NCBI GenBank assembly: GCA_013289395.1
Contig: JABCZY010000003.1
Location: 7,464-45,832, forward strand
DNA length: 38,369 nt
DNA from: Bacteroidota bacterium
GTDB taxonomy: Bacteria > Bacteroidota > Bacteroidia > JABEUT01
Reading direction: 5' to 3'
Shown: positions 1 through 7,061 of the stretch, piece after piece
Position numbering within the stretch: the stretch's first letter is position 1
How the letters are laid out: each line of letters begins with the position of its first letter
Made by a program: the position numbers and the translations under genes
Notes under the pieces: model-generated
Told to the model about the DNA's origin: nothing
The model's database searches: none
What the model saw: only the letters and a program-made list of their open reading frames with translations

Positions 1-2124
1 ATTAGTTTAAAAGTTCATAAAGTTTCAAAGTTTGTAAAGTTCTCATTGACTTTAGGAACTTTTTACTTTATAAACTTTTCACTTTGTTTCTGCCAGGATC
101 ATAAAACCGATTCTCTTATATCCGTTATAAAAAATGCAAAAGAAGACACCAATAAAATAGTAAGCATCCTTTTATTAGCAGATCGTTTTTACATAAAGGA
201 TGAATATCATTCAACAGACTCGCTGGACAGGATGGCGTTGGCGCTATCTCAAAAACTGGGCTATAAAAAAGGTTCTGTCAAGGCCTATATTTCGCAGGCT
301 AACATATGCATATCGCAGGGTAATTATGCTGAAGCATCAAAATACCTTAACCAGGCAATGGATATTGCAAAAGAAACAGGATACACAAAAGGAATAGCAA
401 CTATATATGGAGATATGGGTAATATATCTTATTACCAGGGAAAGTATCCTGATGCGCTAAAAAACTATATAGAAAGCGAAAAGATATATGAGAAAATGAA
501 AGATAACCGTGGCATGGGTGCGCAGCTAGGAAACATTGGCCTTATAAACTATGCAGAAGAAAACTATCCTGAGGCTATAAAGAATCAGTTGCAAGGTATT
601 GTAATGGATTCACTGGCAGGCAATGTATTTGCCCGTGAGAATGCATACGGAAATATTGGCAATGTTTATTATGCACAGGCAAAATATGATAATGCATTAA
701 GGTATTACACACGCAGCCTGGCAATAAGTAAAGAAATAGGCGACATACAGGGTTCTGCTTTAATGTATGAAGGGATGGGGGTTATATGCCAGGACGAGGG
801 TAAATACAATGATGCCTTAAAGTATTTTACGGAGGATATGAAAATTGTAAAACAGATTGGCGATAAGATGGGTATAGCTAATTCGTATCAATATTCAGGA
901 AGGGTGCTGACTAAATTGAAAAGATACGCCGAAGCGAAAAATAATATTGATAGCGCCATTATGCTGGCAAAAGAAATCAACAATAAACCTACCCTTTTAA
1001 ATGCTTATGCAGGGCGCATGTACATAGACACAGCTAATTCAGATTACAAAGCGGCATTCACCGACTATAAATATTATATAGCATGTCACGACAGCCTGAA
1101 GAATGAAGAGAACACAAAGAAGATAGTAAGCGAGCAAATGAATTATGAATTTGATAAAAAACAGGCCGCCGAGAAAGCTGAACAGGATAAAAAAGATGCC
1201 ATTGCGGCAGCCGACAAGAAAAAACAGAATATTATAACTATACTGGTTGCTATTGGTTTATGCCTAGTACTGGTATTTTCAGGCCTCCTCTTTTCACGAT
1301 TCAGAATAACACAAAGGCAAAAGGTAATAATAGAAAAACAGAAAGCTGTAGTAGAAGAAAAGAATAAAGAAGTAACCGACTCTATTACCTATGCCAAACG
1401 ATTGCAGGATGCTATTCTTCCACCTTTGAAATTGGTAAAACAGTATTTACCCAATTCATTCCTACTTTACAAACCCAAAGACATTGTTGCAGGAGATTTT
1501 TACTGGATGGAGCAGACAGAGTCTGCACTTTATATAGCCGCCGCCGATTGCACAGGCCATGGCGTACCCGGTGCTATGGTAAGCGTGGTATGTTCGAATG
1601 CATTGAACAGAACTGTAAAAGAATTTAAAATAACGGAAACGGGTAAGATACTGGACAAAGTACGTGAACTGGTTCTGGAAACTTTTGAGAAAAGCGAAAG
1701 CAATGTGCAGGATGGTATGGATATATCACTGGCAGCTATTAGTCGTAAGTCGTCAGTCGACAGCATTGAGGTGCAGTGGAGCGGTGCATTTAATTTACTG
1801 TGGTATATTCACAATGGGGAAATGAAAGAAGTACCTGCCGATAAGCAACCGATTGGAAAAACAGATAAGCCCCTGCCCTTCTCTACCCATAATTTAAAAC
1901 TGCAAAAGGGAGATACACTATACCTTCTTACCGATGGCTATGCGGATCAATTTGGTGGGCCAAAGGGCAAAAAATTCAAGTACAAACAACTCGAGCAATT
2001 AATAGTGGCCAATGTACAATTGACAATGGATGAGCAAAAGAGCCTGCTTAACGAAACCATTGAGAATTGGAAAGGCAATCTTGAACAGGTTGATGATATA
2101 TTGATTATTGGAATAAGAGTATAG
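1..2124 (+). CDS. TPR-repeat, membrane-anchored SpoIIE/PP2C-type serine phosphatase (5' end probably outside window)
   Basis: A Bacteroidota signalling phosphatase: a periplasmic TPR sensor coupled through one membrane helix to a cytoplasmic SpoIIE-type PPM phosphatase. Numbering from the TTG at 46: a hydrophobic N-terminus (about 5-16), TPRs from about 50 to 350 with G-N-Y/K-Y-x-x-A-L signatures, a charged coiled coil (about 365-395), a TM helix (about 396-418), a second coiled coil, then the catalytic domain (about 470-692). Metal-binding motifs are intact: AGDFYW (D484), ADCTGHG (about 500-507), DGMD (about 557) and TDGYADQFGG (about 629). The only in-window start codon is TTG 46, but the frame is open to base 1. 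The lysines needed for a signal-peptide n-region lie before that TTG, so the real start is probably further left. The substrate, presumably an anti-sigma-factor antagonist or similar phosphoprotein, is not in view. A close paralog follows 34 bp downstream. Confidence 0.9.
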   Translation: MSLKVHKVSKFVKFSLTLGTFYFINFSLCFCQDHKTDSLISVIKNAKEDTNKIVSILLLADRFYIKDEYHSTDSLDRMALALSQKLGYKKGSVKAYISQANICISQGNYAEASKYLNQAMDIAKETGYTKGIATIYGDMGNISYYQGKYPDALKNYIESEKIYEKMKDNRGMGAQLGNIGLINYAEENYPEAIKNQLQGIVMDSLAGNVFARENAYGNIGNVYYAQAKYDNALRYYTRSLAISKEIGDIQGSALMYEGMGVICQDEGKYNDALKYFTEDMKIVKQIGDKMGIANSYQYSGRVLTKLKRYAEAKNNIDSAIMLAKEINNKPTLLNAYAGRMYIDTANSDYKAAFTDYKYYIACHDSLKNEENTKKIVSEQMNYEFDKKQAAEKAEQDKKDAIAAADKKKQNIITILVAIGLCLVLVFSGLLFSRFRITQRQKVIIEKQKAVVEEKNKEVTDSITYAKRLQDAILPPLKLVKQYLPNSFLLYKPKDIVAGDFYWMEQTESALYIAAADCTGHGVPGAMVSVVCSNALNRTVKEFKITETGKILDKVRELVLETFEKSESNVQDGMDISLAAISRKSSVDSIEVQWSGAFNLLWYIHNGEMKEVPADKQPIGKTDKPLPFSTHNLKLQKGDTLYLLTDGYADQFGGPKGKKFKYKQLEQLIVANVQLTMDEQKSLLNETIENWKGNLEQVDDILIIGIRV
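1741..1764 (+). repeat. AGTCGTAAGTCG-type repeat inside the SpoIIE coding sequence (copy 1)
   Basis: Short direct and inverted AGTCG units run in frame and encode S-R-K-S-S-V-D-S in a loop of the phosphatase domain. The same kind of string occurs between genes at 10271-10291, inside a dispersed repeat, and at the equivalent place in the paralog (4157-4180). The stand-alone phosphatase at 24443 lacks this segment (it reads ALCCIDNDTHIM there), so the insertion probably predates the tandem duplication. Confidence 0.55.
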
Positions 2125-2158
2125 AAATTTGATGATTTGATAATTTGGTGATTTGATA

Positions 2159-4561
2159 ATGAAAAGCAAAAAAAATAAAATATTACAGTGTTCAACACTG
2201 TCTGTTGTCAATTTTAAATTGTCAATTCTATTCTTATTCCTTATCCCCTGCTCCTTAACCCTTTTCTGCCAAACCCATAAAATAGATTCTTTATATACTG
2301 CTTTAAAAACTGAGCAGGATGATACCAATAAAGTAAACACCCTAAACAACTTAAGTGAGCAATTATGGCGCACAGGGCAGGATAGTCTTGCATTATTATA
2401 TGCTAACAATGCAGCATCGCTGGCAAAAAGAACAGATTTCAAAAAGGCTATGGCGGCAGCCTATCGGAATTCTGCCATTACATACTGGTACCTGGGCAAT
2501 TATCCCAGGTCGCTCGAATATGATTCACTGGCTTTGGCAATAAACAATGCAATAGGAAATAAAAGTGGCATTGCATCAAACTATGGCAACATGGGTATTG
2601 TTTATCTCGATCAGGGTAAGTATACCAGTGCATTAAAATATTTCACTAAAGCCTTAACTATATCGCAGGAAATTGGCAATAAAAACGGCATGGGTTCAAA
2701 TATGGGAAACATTGGCCTAGTGTATTGGAACCAGGGTAATTACCCTGTGGCACTTGATTATTACTTTAAGGCATTAGCTGTGAATACCGAAATTGGAAAT
2801 AAAGCGGCGGCGGCTAATAATATGGGGAACATTGCGGTTCTTTACAATGAACAAGGCAATAAAGATAAAGCACTTGAATATGACCTGAAAACACTTGCCC
2901 TTGAACAGGAGACAGGAGATAGAAATGGCATGGCCCGCAACCTGGGTAATATAGGACTGGTTTATAGTGAAATGAATAACAGTGACAAAGCATTTGAATA
3001 TGATGAAAAAGCGCTGGCTTTAAGCAGGGAATTGGGAAACAAGAACGACATTGCCCGCATACTTGGCTACCTTGGAACACTTTATCTCGATAAAAAAGAC
3101 CTTTCAAAGGCATGGAGCTATTACAGTGAAGCGCTTGCAATAAACAGAGAAATTGGGAATAAAGATGGTATTGCCGTTGGCCAGTGTAACCTGGCAAGTG
3201 TAAATTCAAAACTAAAAAAATTCGCACTGGCTCGTACTGAACTTGATTCATCACTTATACTTGCTAAAAGCCTTGGCGAAAAAGATATTATAAAAGATGT
3301 GTATCTCGGCTTTACAGATGTAGACAGTAGTATGGGCAATTTTAAAACGGCCTATGAAGATTATAAGAAAGTTATTATTTACCGCGACAGTTTAATAAAT
3401 GAAGCGAATACCAAGAAAACGGTTCAAGCCCAGATGAATTTTGATTTTGAGCAAAAACAAGCGGCGGAGAAAGCAGAACAGGATAAAAAAGATGCCATAG
3501 CTGAGCAGAATAGGAAAAGGCAAATTATAATACGTAATTCGTTCATCGCCGGTTTTATGTTAATGATTGCGCTGGCATTCTTTATTTTCAGAGGGTACAG
3601 GCAAAAGCAAAAAGACAATATCCTTATAACAAAGCAGAAAGAAGAAGTAGAAAAACAAAAACATATTGCAGAAGAACAAAAAAAGTTAGTTGAAGAAAAG
3701 AATAAAGACATTTTAGATTCTATTAACTATGCCAAGCGATTGCAGCAGGCCATTCTGCCGCCCCTTAACTCAATACAGCAGGCTTTACCTCAATCATTTG
3801 TGCTTTATAAACCCAAAGACATTGTTGCCGGAGATTTTTATTGGATGGAGGTTGCCCCATCCCAGCTTTCCCCATTAGGGAAGGAGAGTACAACTACTCA
3901 TCAAGTCCTCCCTAATGGGGAGGATTTAGGTGGGGCCGGCACTATATTTATTGCCGCCGCCGACTGCACAGGCCATGGCGTACCAGGTGCGCTGGTTAGC
4001 GTTGTTTGCAGTAATGCTTTACACCGAACGGTTAATGAACTTAAAATTACTGAGACAGGGAAAATTCTCGACAAAACAAGAGAACTGGTTTTAGAAACAT
4101 TCGCAAAAAGCGAAAGTAATGTGCAGGACGGTATGGATATATCATTAGCAGCTATCAGTCGTAAGTCGTTAGTCGATAGCGTTGAAATACAATGGAGTGG
4201 TGCATATAATTCACTATGGTATATTCAGAATGGAGAATTGAAAGAAGTGCCTGCCGATAAGCAACCTATTGGAAGAACCGATAACCCAAGACCATTCACT
4301 ACACATTCTATAACCCTCCCTAATGGGGAGGGCAAGGGAGGGGCCGGGACTATGCTATACCTCTTCACCGATGGCTACGCCGATCAGTTTGGAGGGCCAA
4401 AAGGAAAAAAATTTAAATACAAGCAACTCGAAGAATTATTGGTGGCGAACAGTTCTAAGTCAATGGATGAGCAAAAGAACCTGCTCAACGAAACCATTGA
4501 GAATTGGAAAGGCAATCTTGAACAGGTTGATGATATATTGATAATAGGGATAAGAGTATAA
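2159..4561 (+). CDS. TPR-repeat, membrane-anchored SpoIIE/PP2C-type serine phosphatase, paralog with repeat-derived insertions
   Basis: Tandem paralog of the preceding gene with the same plan: signal peptide (about 1-38, ending near F-C-Q), about nine TPRs (residues 45-370), coiled coil, TM helix (about 461-480), coiled coil, SpoIIE domain to the C-terminus (800 aa). I chose ATG 2159; a TTG two codons earlier is less likely. Catalytic motifs GDFYWME, AADCTGHGVPGA, DGMD and TDGYADQFGG are kept. Two stretches absent from the upstream paralog interrupt it: about 30 residues after GDFYWME (about 564-596), and a longer L-P-N-G-E…G-G-A-G-T strand before LYLFTDG (about 719-731). Both are encoded by a CCTCCCTAATGGGGAGG palindromic repeat. 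The reading frame survives and the last ~50 residues are almost identical to the neighbour, so the gene is probably functional. Confidence 0.92.
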   Translation: MKSKKNKILQCSTLSVVNFKLSILFLFLIPCSLTLFCQTHKIDSLYTALKTEQDDTNKVNTLNNLSEQLWRTGQDSLALLYANNAASLAKRTDFKKAMAAAYRNSAITYWYLGNYPRSLEYDSLALAINNAIGNKSGIASNYGNMGIVYLDQGKYTSALKYFTKALTISQEIGNKNGMGSNMGNIGLVYWNQGNYPVALDYYFKALAVNTEIGNKAAAANNMGNIAVLYNEQGNKDKALEYDLKTLALEQETGDRNGMARNLGNIGLVYSEMNNSDKAFEYDEKALALSRELGNKNDIARILGYLGTLYLDKKDLSKAWSYYSEALAINREIGNKDGIAVGQCNLASVNSKLKKFALARTELDSSLILAKSLGEKDIIKDVYLGFTDVDSSMGNFKTAYEDYKKVIIYRDSLINEANTKKTVQAQMNFDFEQKQAAEKAEQDKKDAIAEQNRKRQIIIRNSFIAGFMLMIALAFFIFRGYRQKQKDNILITKQKEEVEKQKHIAEEQKKLVEEKNKDILDSINYAKRLQQAILPPLNSIQQALPQSFVLYKPKDIVAGDFYWMEVAPSQLSPLGKESTTTHQVLPNGEDLGGAGTIFIAAADCTGHGVPGALVSVVCSNALHRTVNELKITETGKILDKTRELVLETFAKSESNVQDGMDISLAAISRKSLVDSVEIQWSGAYNSLWYIQNGELKEVPADKQPIGRTDNPRPFTTHSITLPNGEGKGGAGTMLYLFTDGYADQFGGPKGKKFKYKQLEELLVANSSKSMDEQKNLLNETIENWKGNLEQVDDILIIGIRV
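3855..3944 (+). repeat. Palindromic repeat element inserted in frame in the SpoIIE domain (full copy)
   Basis: Two arms of about 30 nt (3855-3885 and 3906-3935) form an imperfect inverted repeat built on CCCC…TCCCCATTAGGGAAGGA and its complement TCCTCCCTAATGGGGA…GGGG. The loop holds a nested GAGTA-CAAC-TACTC hairpin (3886-3899). The element ends in GGGGCCGGCACTA. It adds about 30 residues between two core beta strands of the phosphatase, and the neighbouring paralog has only a short turn there. Confidence 0.85.
4157..4180 (+). repeat. AGTCGTAAGTCG-type repeat inside the SpoIIE coding sequence (copy 2)
   Basis: Equivalent of the repeat at 1741-1764, with two base differences (AGTCGTTAGTCGATAGC). 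It encodes S-R-K-S-L-V-D-S. Confidence 0.5.
4314..4352 (+). repeat. Palindromic repeat element inserted in frame in the SpoIIE domain (half copy)
   Basis: A 39-nt sequence matching the right arm of the 3855-3944 element (CCCTCCCTAATGGGGAGGG…GGGGCCGGGACTA). Here it again reads L-P-N-G-E…G-G-A-G-T. It replaces the short Q-K-G-D-T turn found in the upstream paralog just before the LYLLTDGYADQ motif. Confidence 0.8.
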
Positions 4562-4562
4562 C

Positions 4563-4576
4563 GTATTCGCGAATAC
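4563..4576. other. Perfect 14-bp palindrome GTATTCGCGAATAC
   Basis: Begins one base past the stop codon of the second TPR-SpoIIE gene. There is no T-run, so it is not an intrinsic terminator. It could be an operator for the lipoprotein gene 95 bp downstream or a stray copy of a short intergenic repeat. Confidence 0.4.
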
Positions 4577-4670
4577 TAAATAACAAAATACTGCAAAGGG
4601 AATATTGTTATATTTAGATAATTCTATTCATCAGTATCAATTAATTACTAATTCTTAATCCTCTAAAAAA

Positions 4671-5300
4671 ATGAAATCAATTTTATCTGGCTTTGCTATT
4701 GTTCTTGTATTATCTCTAACATCTTGCGGCGGTTCATCAACCAAAGGCAACGCAAGCACAACCGACAGCACAAAAGTCGCAACTCCTGCAGCTGCACCTG
4801 CGGCAGCCGCTCCAACCATGACAGTTAACGAAGCTGATTGGGTAGAACAGGACATGAGCACAATTTCTCCATTAGAACCTGTTACATTAAAATTACCAAA
4901 AGGAGTTAAAATGGAAAAGAATGGCAATGGCGGTGTTGATATTCACATAAGCGATTTTTATATGATAACCGTTGGTACCAATGCTTCAAGCTCAATTAAA
5001 GAAGCAATGGATGGTGATAAAAGCCTTGGTGTAAACAATACAACCTCTTACCAGAATGGCAAGTTAGTATTAGATGAACCAAATGGTTTTATTGCTACCT
5101 ATCAAATGAAGGATGAGGCCAATGGCACAAAATACCAGCCTGAAACTCACTTTGCATATTACCTCATAAAAGATGGCGCAATCTATACAATTATGGATCA
5201 ACGCCCTCTTGATAACTTCAGCGTTGCAGGCTCTGCTTACAGCGAAGATATTGCCAAGAAAGTATATGCTATTGTAAAAGCTTCAGCAAAAGTGAAGTAA
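4671..5300 (+). CDS. Secreted lipoprotein of unknown function
   Basis: A 209-aa protein with a type II signal peptide: K3, hydrophobic stretch 5-16 and lipobox L-T-S-C with the acylated Cys at residue 19, followed by G-G-S-S. Residues 21-50 are an Ala/Pro/Thr-rich linker. The rest (about 55-205) is an alternating beta-rich domain with no signature I recognise; the pattern 'LKLPKGVKMEKNGNGGVDI…FYMITV' suggests one compact alpha/beta domain. ATG 4671 is the only sensible start. It is followed by a strong terminator, so it is probably monocistronic. A TATATTTA near 4610 could be its -7 element, one base off the Bacteroidota consensus. Confidence 0.8.
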   Translation: MKSILSGFAIVLVLSLTSCGGSSTKGNASTTDSTKVATPAAAPAAAAPTMTVNEADWVEQDMSTISPLEPVTLKLPKGVKMEKNGNGGVDIHISDFYMITVGTNASSSIKEAMDGDKSLGVNNTTSYQNGKLVLDEPNGFIATYQMKDEANGTKYQPETHFAYYLIKDGAIYTIMDQRPLDNFSVAGSAYSEDIAKKVYAIVKASAKVK

Positions 5301-5320
5301 GTCCGTCGTTGGTTTGATGG

Positions 5321-5358
5321 AAACAATAATTGCCGCCTTTGTGCGGCAATTATTGTTT
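5321..5358 (+). terminator. Strong intrinsic terminator hairpin
   Basis: Perfect 16-bp stem: AAACAATAATTGCCGC at 5321-5336 pairs with its exact complement at 5343-5358 across a 6-nt loop. The A- and T-flanked stem could act in both directions. It ends the lipoprotein transcript and excludes any translation start for the sigma factor upstream of about 5360. Confidence 0.85.
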
Positions 5359-5382
5359 ATTTATATACCAAATTCATATCCC

Positions 5383-5390
5383 TATATTTG
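5383..5390 (+). promoter_or_regulatory. Bacteroidota-type -7 element (TATATTTG) of the ECF sigma operon
   Basis: Matches TAnnTTTG exactly. Transcription would begin around 5396, only a few bases before the TTG start of the sigma factor, giving a near-leaderless mRNA. No well-placed -33 TTG is visible (nearest TTG 5353-5355, spacer 27), so an alternative sigma factor or autoregulation is possible. Confidence 0.5.
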
Positions 5391-5398
5391 CCTTCACA

Positions 5399-5977
5399 TT
5401 GGAGGGAACAGATTTCATATCGCAACTACGTGAAGGCAACCAAAGTGCTTACAAGGAATTAGTAAAGCAGTTTGGCAATAAAGTCCACAATACGGTAATT
5501 GGTATTTTGCAGAATGAAGAGGATGCCGAAGACATTACCCAGGAAGTATTTATAGAAGTGTTCCGCTCGGTGCATGGGTTTAAAGGTGAATCAACCCTAT
5601 CAACATGGATATACAGGATATCGGTAGTAAAATCGCTTGAGTTTTTACGAAAGAAGAAACGCATAAAGCGGTTTGCCATCGTGCAAAGCCTTTTTGGCAT
5701 GGAAAGCGTATTGCCAGCATTAGACAAACCTCACTTTTACCACCCGGGGGTACAATTAGAGAATAAAGAGCTTTCAGCCATATTGTTCAAGGCCGTCGAT
5801 CAGTTAGCCGAAACCCAAAAGACTGCCTTTGTATTGCATAAAGTAGAAGGCCTGAGCTATGCCGAAATAGCCGACATAATGAAAACATCGGTACCTTCAG
5901 TAGAGTCCTTGATGTTCAGGGCAAAACAGAACCTGCAAAAAATATTGGCCGATTATTACAATAAACACGAAAAATAA
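5399..5977 (+). CDS. RNA polymerase sigma factor, ECF subfamily (sigma-70 regions 2 and 4)
   Basis: Directs RNA polymerase to a stress regulon. From TTG 5399 (M-E-G-T-D-F) the protein is 192 aa, typical for the family. Region 2 lies at about 5-90: 'NEEDAEDITQEVFIEVFRS' is the core-binding helix and 'STWIYRISVVKSLEFLRKKKR' is the -10 recognition helix. Region 4 lies at about 125-185, with the helix-turn-helix 'GLSYAEIADIMKTSVPSVESLMFRAKQNL'. The frame opens further upstream at 5330, but that start lies inside the terminator hairpin. It is followed by a one-TM protein and a CpxP/CnrX-like protein, the usual layout for a sigma factor held by a membrane anti-sigma and a periplasmic sensor. Confidence 0.9.
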   Translation: MEGTDFISQLREGNQSAYKELVKQFGNKVHNTVIGILQNEEDAEDITQEVFIEVFRSVHGFKGESTLSTWIYRISVVKSLEFLRKKKRIKRFAIVQSLFGMESVLPALDKPHFYHPGVQLENKELSAILFKAVDQLAETQKTAFVLHKVEGLSYAEIADIMKTSVPSVESLMFRAKQNLQKILADYYNKHEK

Positions 5978-6012
5978 CCGCAAGTAAATAAACAAACCAG
6001 CATCTAAAAAGT

Positions 6013-6294
6013 ATGGAACCGACAAAGAACCACATTCAGCAAACCATGGAAAGCCTCGACGGAATGGCACAGGCTACAGCCAATCCATTTCTGTTCGACA
6101 AGGTAATGAACCGTATGCGAAATGCAGGTCAAAGCCAAATGGTGAAACCGGCTACGCTGCGTATGGCATTTGCCATTGCCGTTGTTGTAATTGGTGTAAA
6201 TGTATTCAGCCTGTTGCATTTCAACAGCAATTCATCAACCGGCCAAAGCAATGCATTTCAAAAGGAATATTTTTCATACATCACTAATTTTTAA
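6013..6294 (+). CDS. Small single-TM protein, probable anti-sigma factor
   Basis: A 93-aa protein: a cytoplasmic N-terminal segment of about 50 residues (helical, 'NPFLFDKVMNRM'), one TM helix (about 51-70) and a short periplasmic tail. It lies 35 bp after the ECF sigma gene and overlaps the next start by one base (TAATG), so all three are co-transcribed and probably translationally coupled. Size, topology and position resemble CnrY-like membrane anti-sigma factors. There is no zinc-binding HxxxCxxC motif, so this is not a ZAS-type anti-sigma. The function is inferred from context. Confidence 0.65.
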   Translation: MEPTKNHIQQTMESLDGMAQATANPFLFDKVMNRMRNAGQSQMVKPATLRMAFAIAVVVIGVNVFSLLHFNSNSSTGQSNAFQKEYFSYITNF

Positions 6295-6770
6295 TGGCTA
6301 TGGAAAATAACAGGTTCCTTAAAATTGTAATTGTTGCATTGCTGCTTATCAATATAGGTGTATTGTCGTATGTATGGATGGGTGCACATAATGGCCCGCC
6401 GGGTGATGGTCGCCCACCAAGGCCCGATGTGTTCGGGTACCTGTGCAAAGAATTACAGCTAGACGATGTGCAAACCAAACAATATGCTGCCCTGCGCGAT
6501 GAACACCACCAGGCAATGCAAAGCATACAGCACAAAAGCCACCAGTTGCGCGATCGCTTCTTCGATATGCTGCATGTATCTCCTGTCGACTCGGTAGCTA
6601 TAAAAAACATGTCCGATTCTATTGCCCATACTCAGGAGCAGATAGAGCTGGTTACCTTTTATCATTTTCAAAAGGTTAGGGCTATTTTACGGCCTGACCA
6701 GCAAAAACACTTTGATTCTATTATACAGGAGACTTTGAGTATGATGGCACCCGCTCCGCCTCGAAATTAA
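6294..6770 (+). CDS. CpxP/Spy/CnrX-like periplasmic sensor protein
   Basis: A 158-aa membrane-anchored periplasmic protein: TM anchor at about 9-28, a Gly/Pro-rich linker (P-P-G-D-G-R-P-P-R-P) and a helical hairpin domain rich in H, Q and D (about 45-150). 'LDDVQTKQYAALRDEHHQAMQ' and 'RAILRPDQQKHFDSII' correspond to the two LTxxQ-like helices of the Spy/CpxP/CnrX superfamily. In heavy-metal resistance systems such proteins sense metal or misfolded protein and control the anti-sigma factor. Histidines at H71, H72 and H79 could bind metal. Last gene of the sigma operon. Confidence 0.75.
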   Translation: MAMENNRFLKIVIVALLLINIGVLSYVWMGAHNGPPGDGRPPRPDVFGYLCKELQLDDVQTKQYAALRDEHHQAMQSIQHKSHQLRDRFFDMLHVSPVDSVAIKNMSDSIAHTQEQIELVTFYHFQKVRAILRPDQQKHFDSIIQETLSMMAPAPPRN

Positions 6771-6781
6771 CTGCTTCTGAA

Positions 6782-6980
6782 CTTGGGCGTTCCCCTTCGG
6801 GTCGGGCTTTACGCTACAACTCCGCGCTACGCTTGCGGGGTTTTCGCTGCAATCCCTAACGCGGGTTAGCCTGTTATTTTACTTATTAGTTTTGAACTAG
6901 GGAAAAGGTGGGCGCGGGTTAGCTGCAAATGATGCGAGTATAGGAAACACAGGCAAGCAGGGAGCAAGAGCCGCCCCGCC
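6782..6980 (-). repeat. Dispersed MITE-like repeat, copy A (inverted relative to B, C and D)
   Basis: On the minus strand it reads …TTGCTCCCTGCTTGCCTG…, CTCGCATCATTTGCAGC, TAACCCGCGCCCACC, then GCGTTAGGGATTGCAGCG and finally CCCGAAGGGGAACGCCCAAG. The same ordered blocks occur at 10181-10390, 25325-25572 and, partly, 37624-37781. No open frame is visible in it. It fills most of the 291-bp gap between the sigma operon and the YHYH operon. Confidence 0.85.
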
Positions 6981-7061
6981 TAAGGAAAACCAAAATAAAA
7001 AAAAGAATAACCGCAAGTTTAAAATGGGAAGAGCATCAAAAGAATAACAAACACCAAAAAA

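Noticed and set aside
5330..5398. Upstream extension of the ECF sigma-factor frame
   Set aside because: It would start inside a perfect 16-bp terminator hairpin, and the added residues do not match sigma factors; TTG 5399 follows a -7 box and gives the normal family length.
6771..7061. tRNA or other known RNA gene in the larger gaps (6771-7061, 10060-10406, 25283-25657, 37558-37837)
   Set aside because: These gaps are filled by the dispersed repeat and AT-rich runs; no cloverleaf or conserved RNA motif was found.
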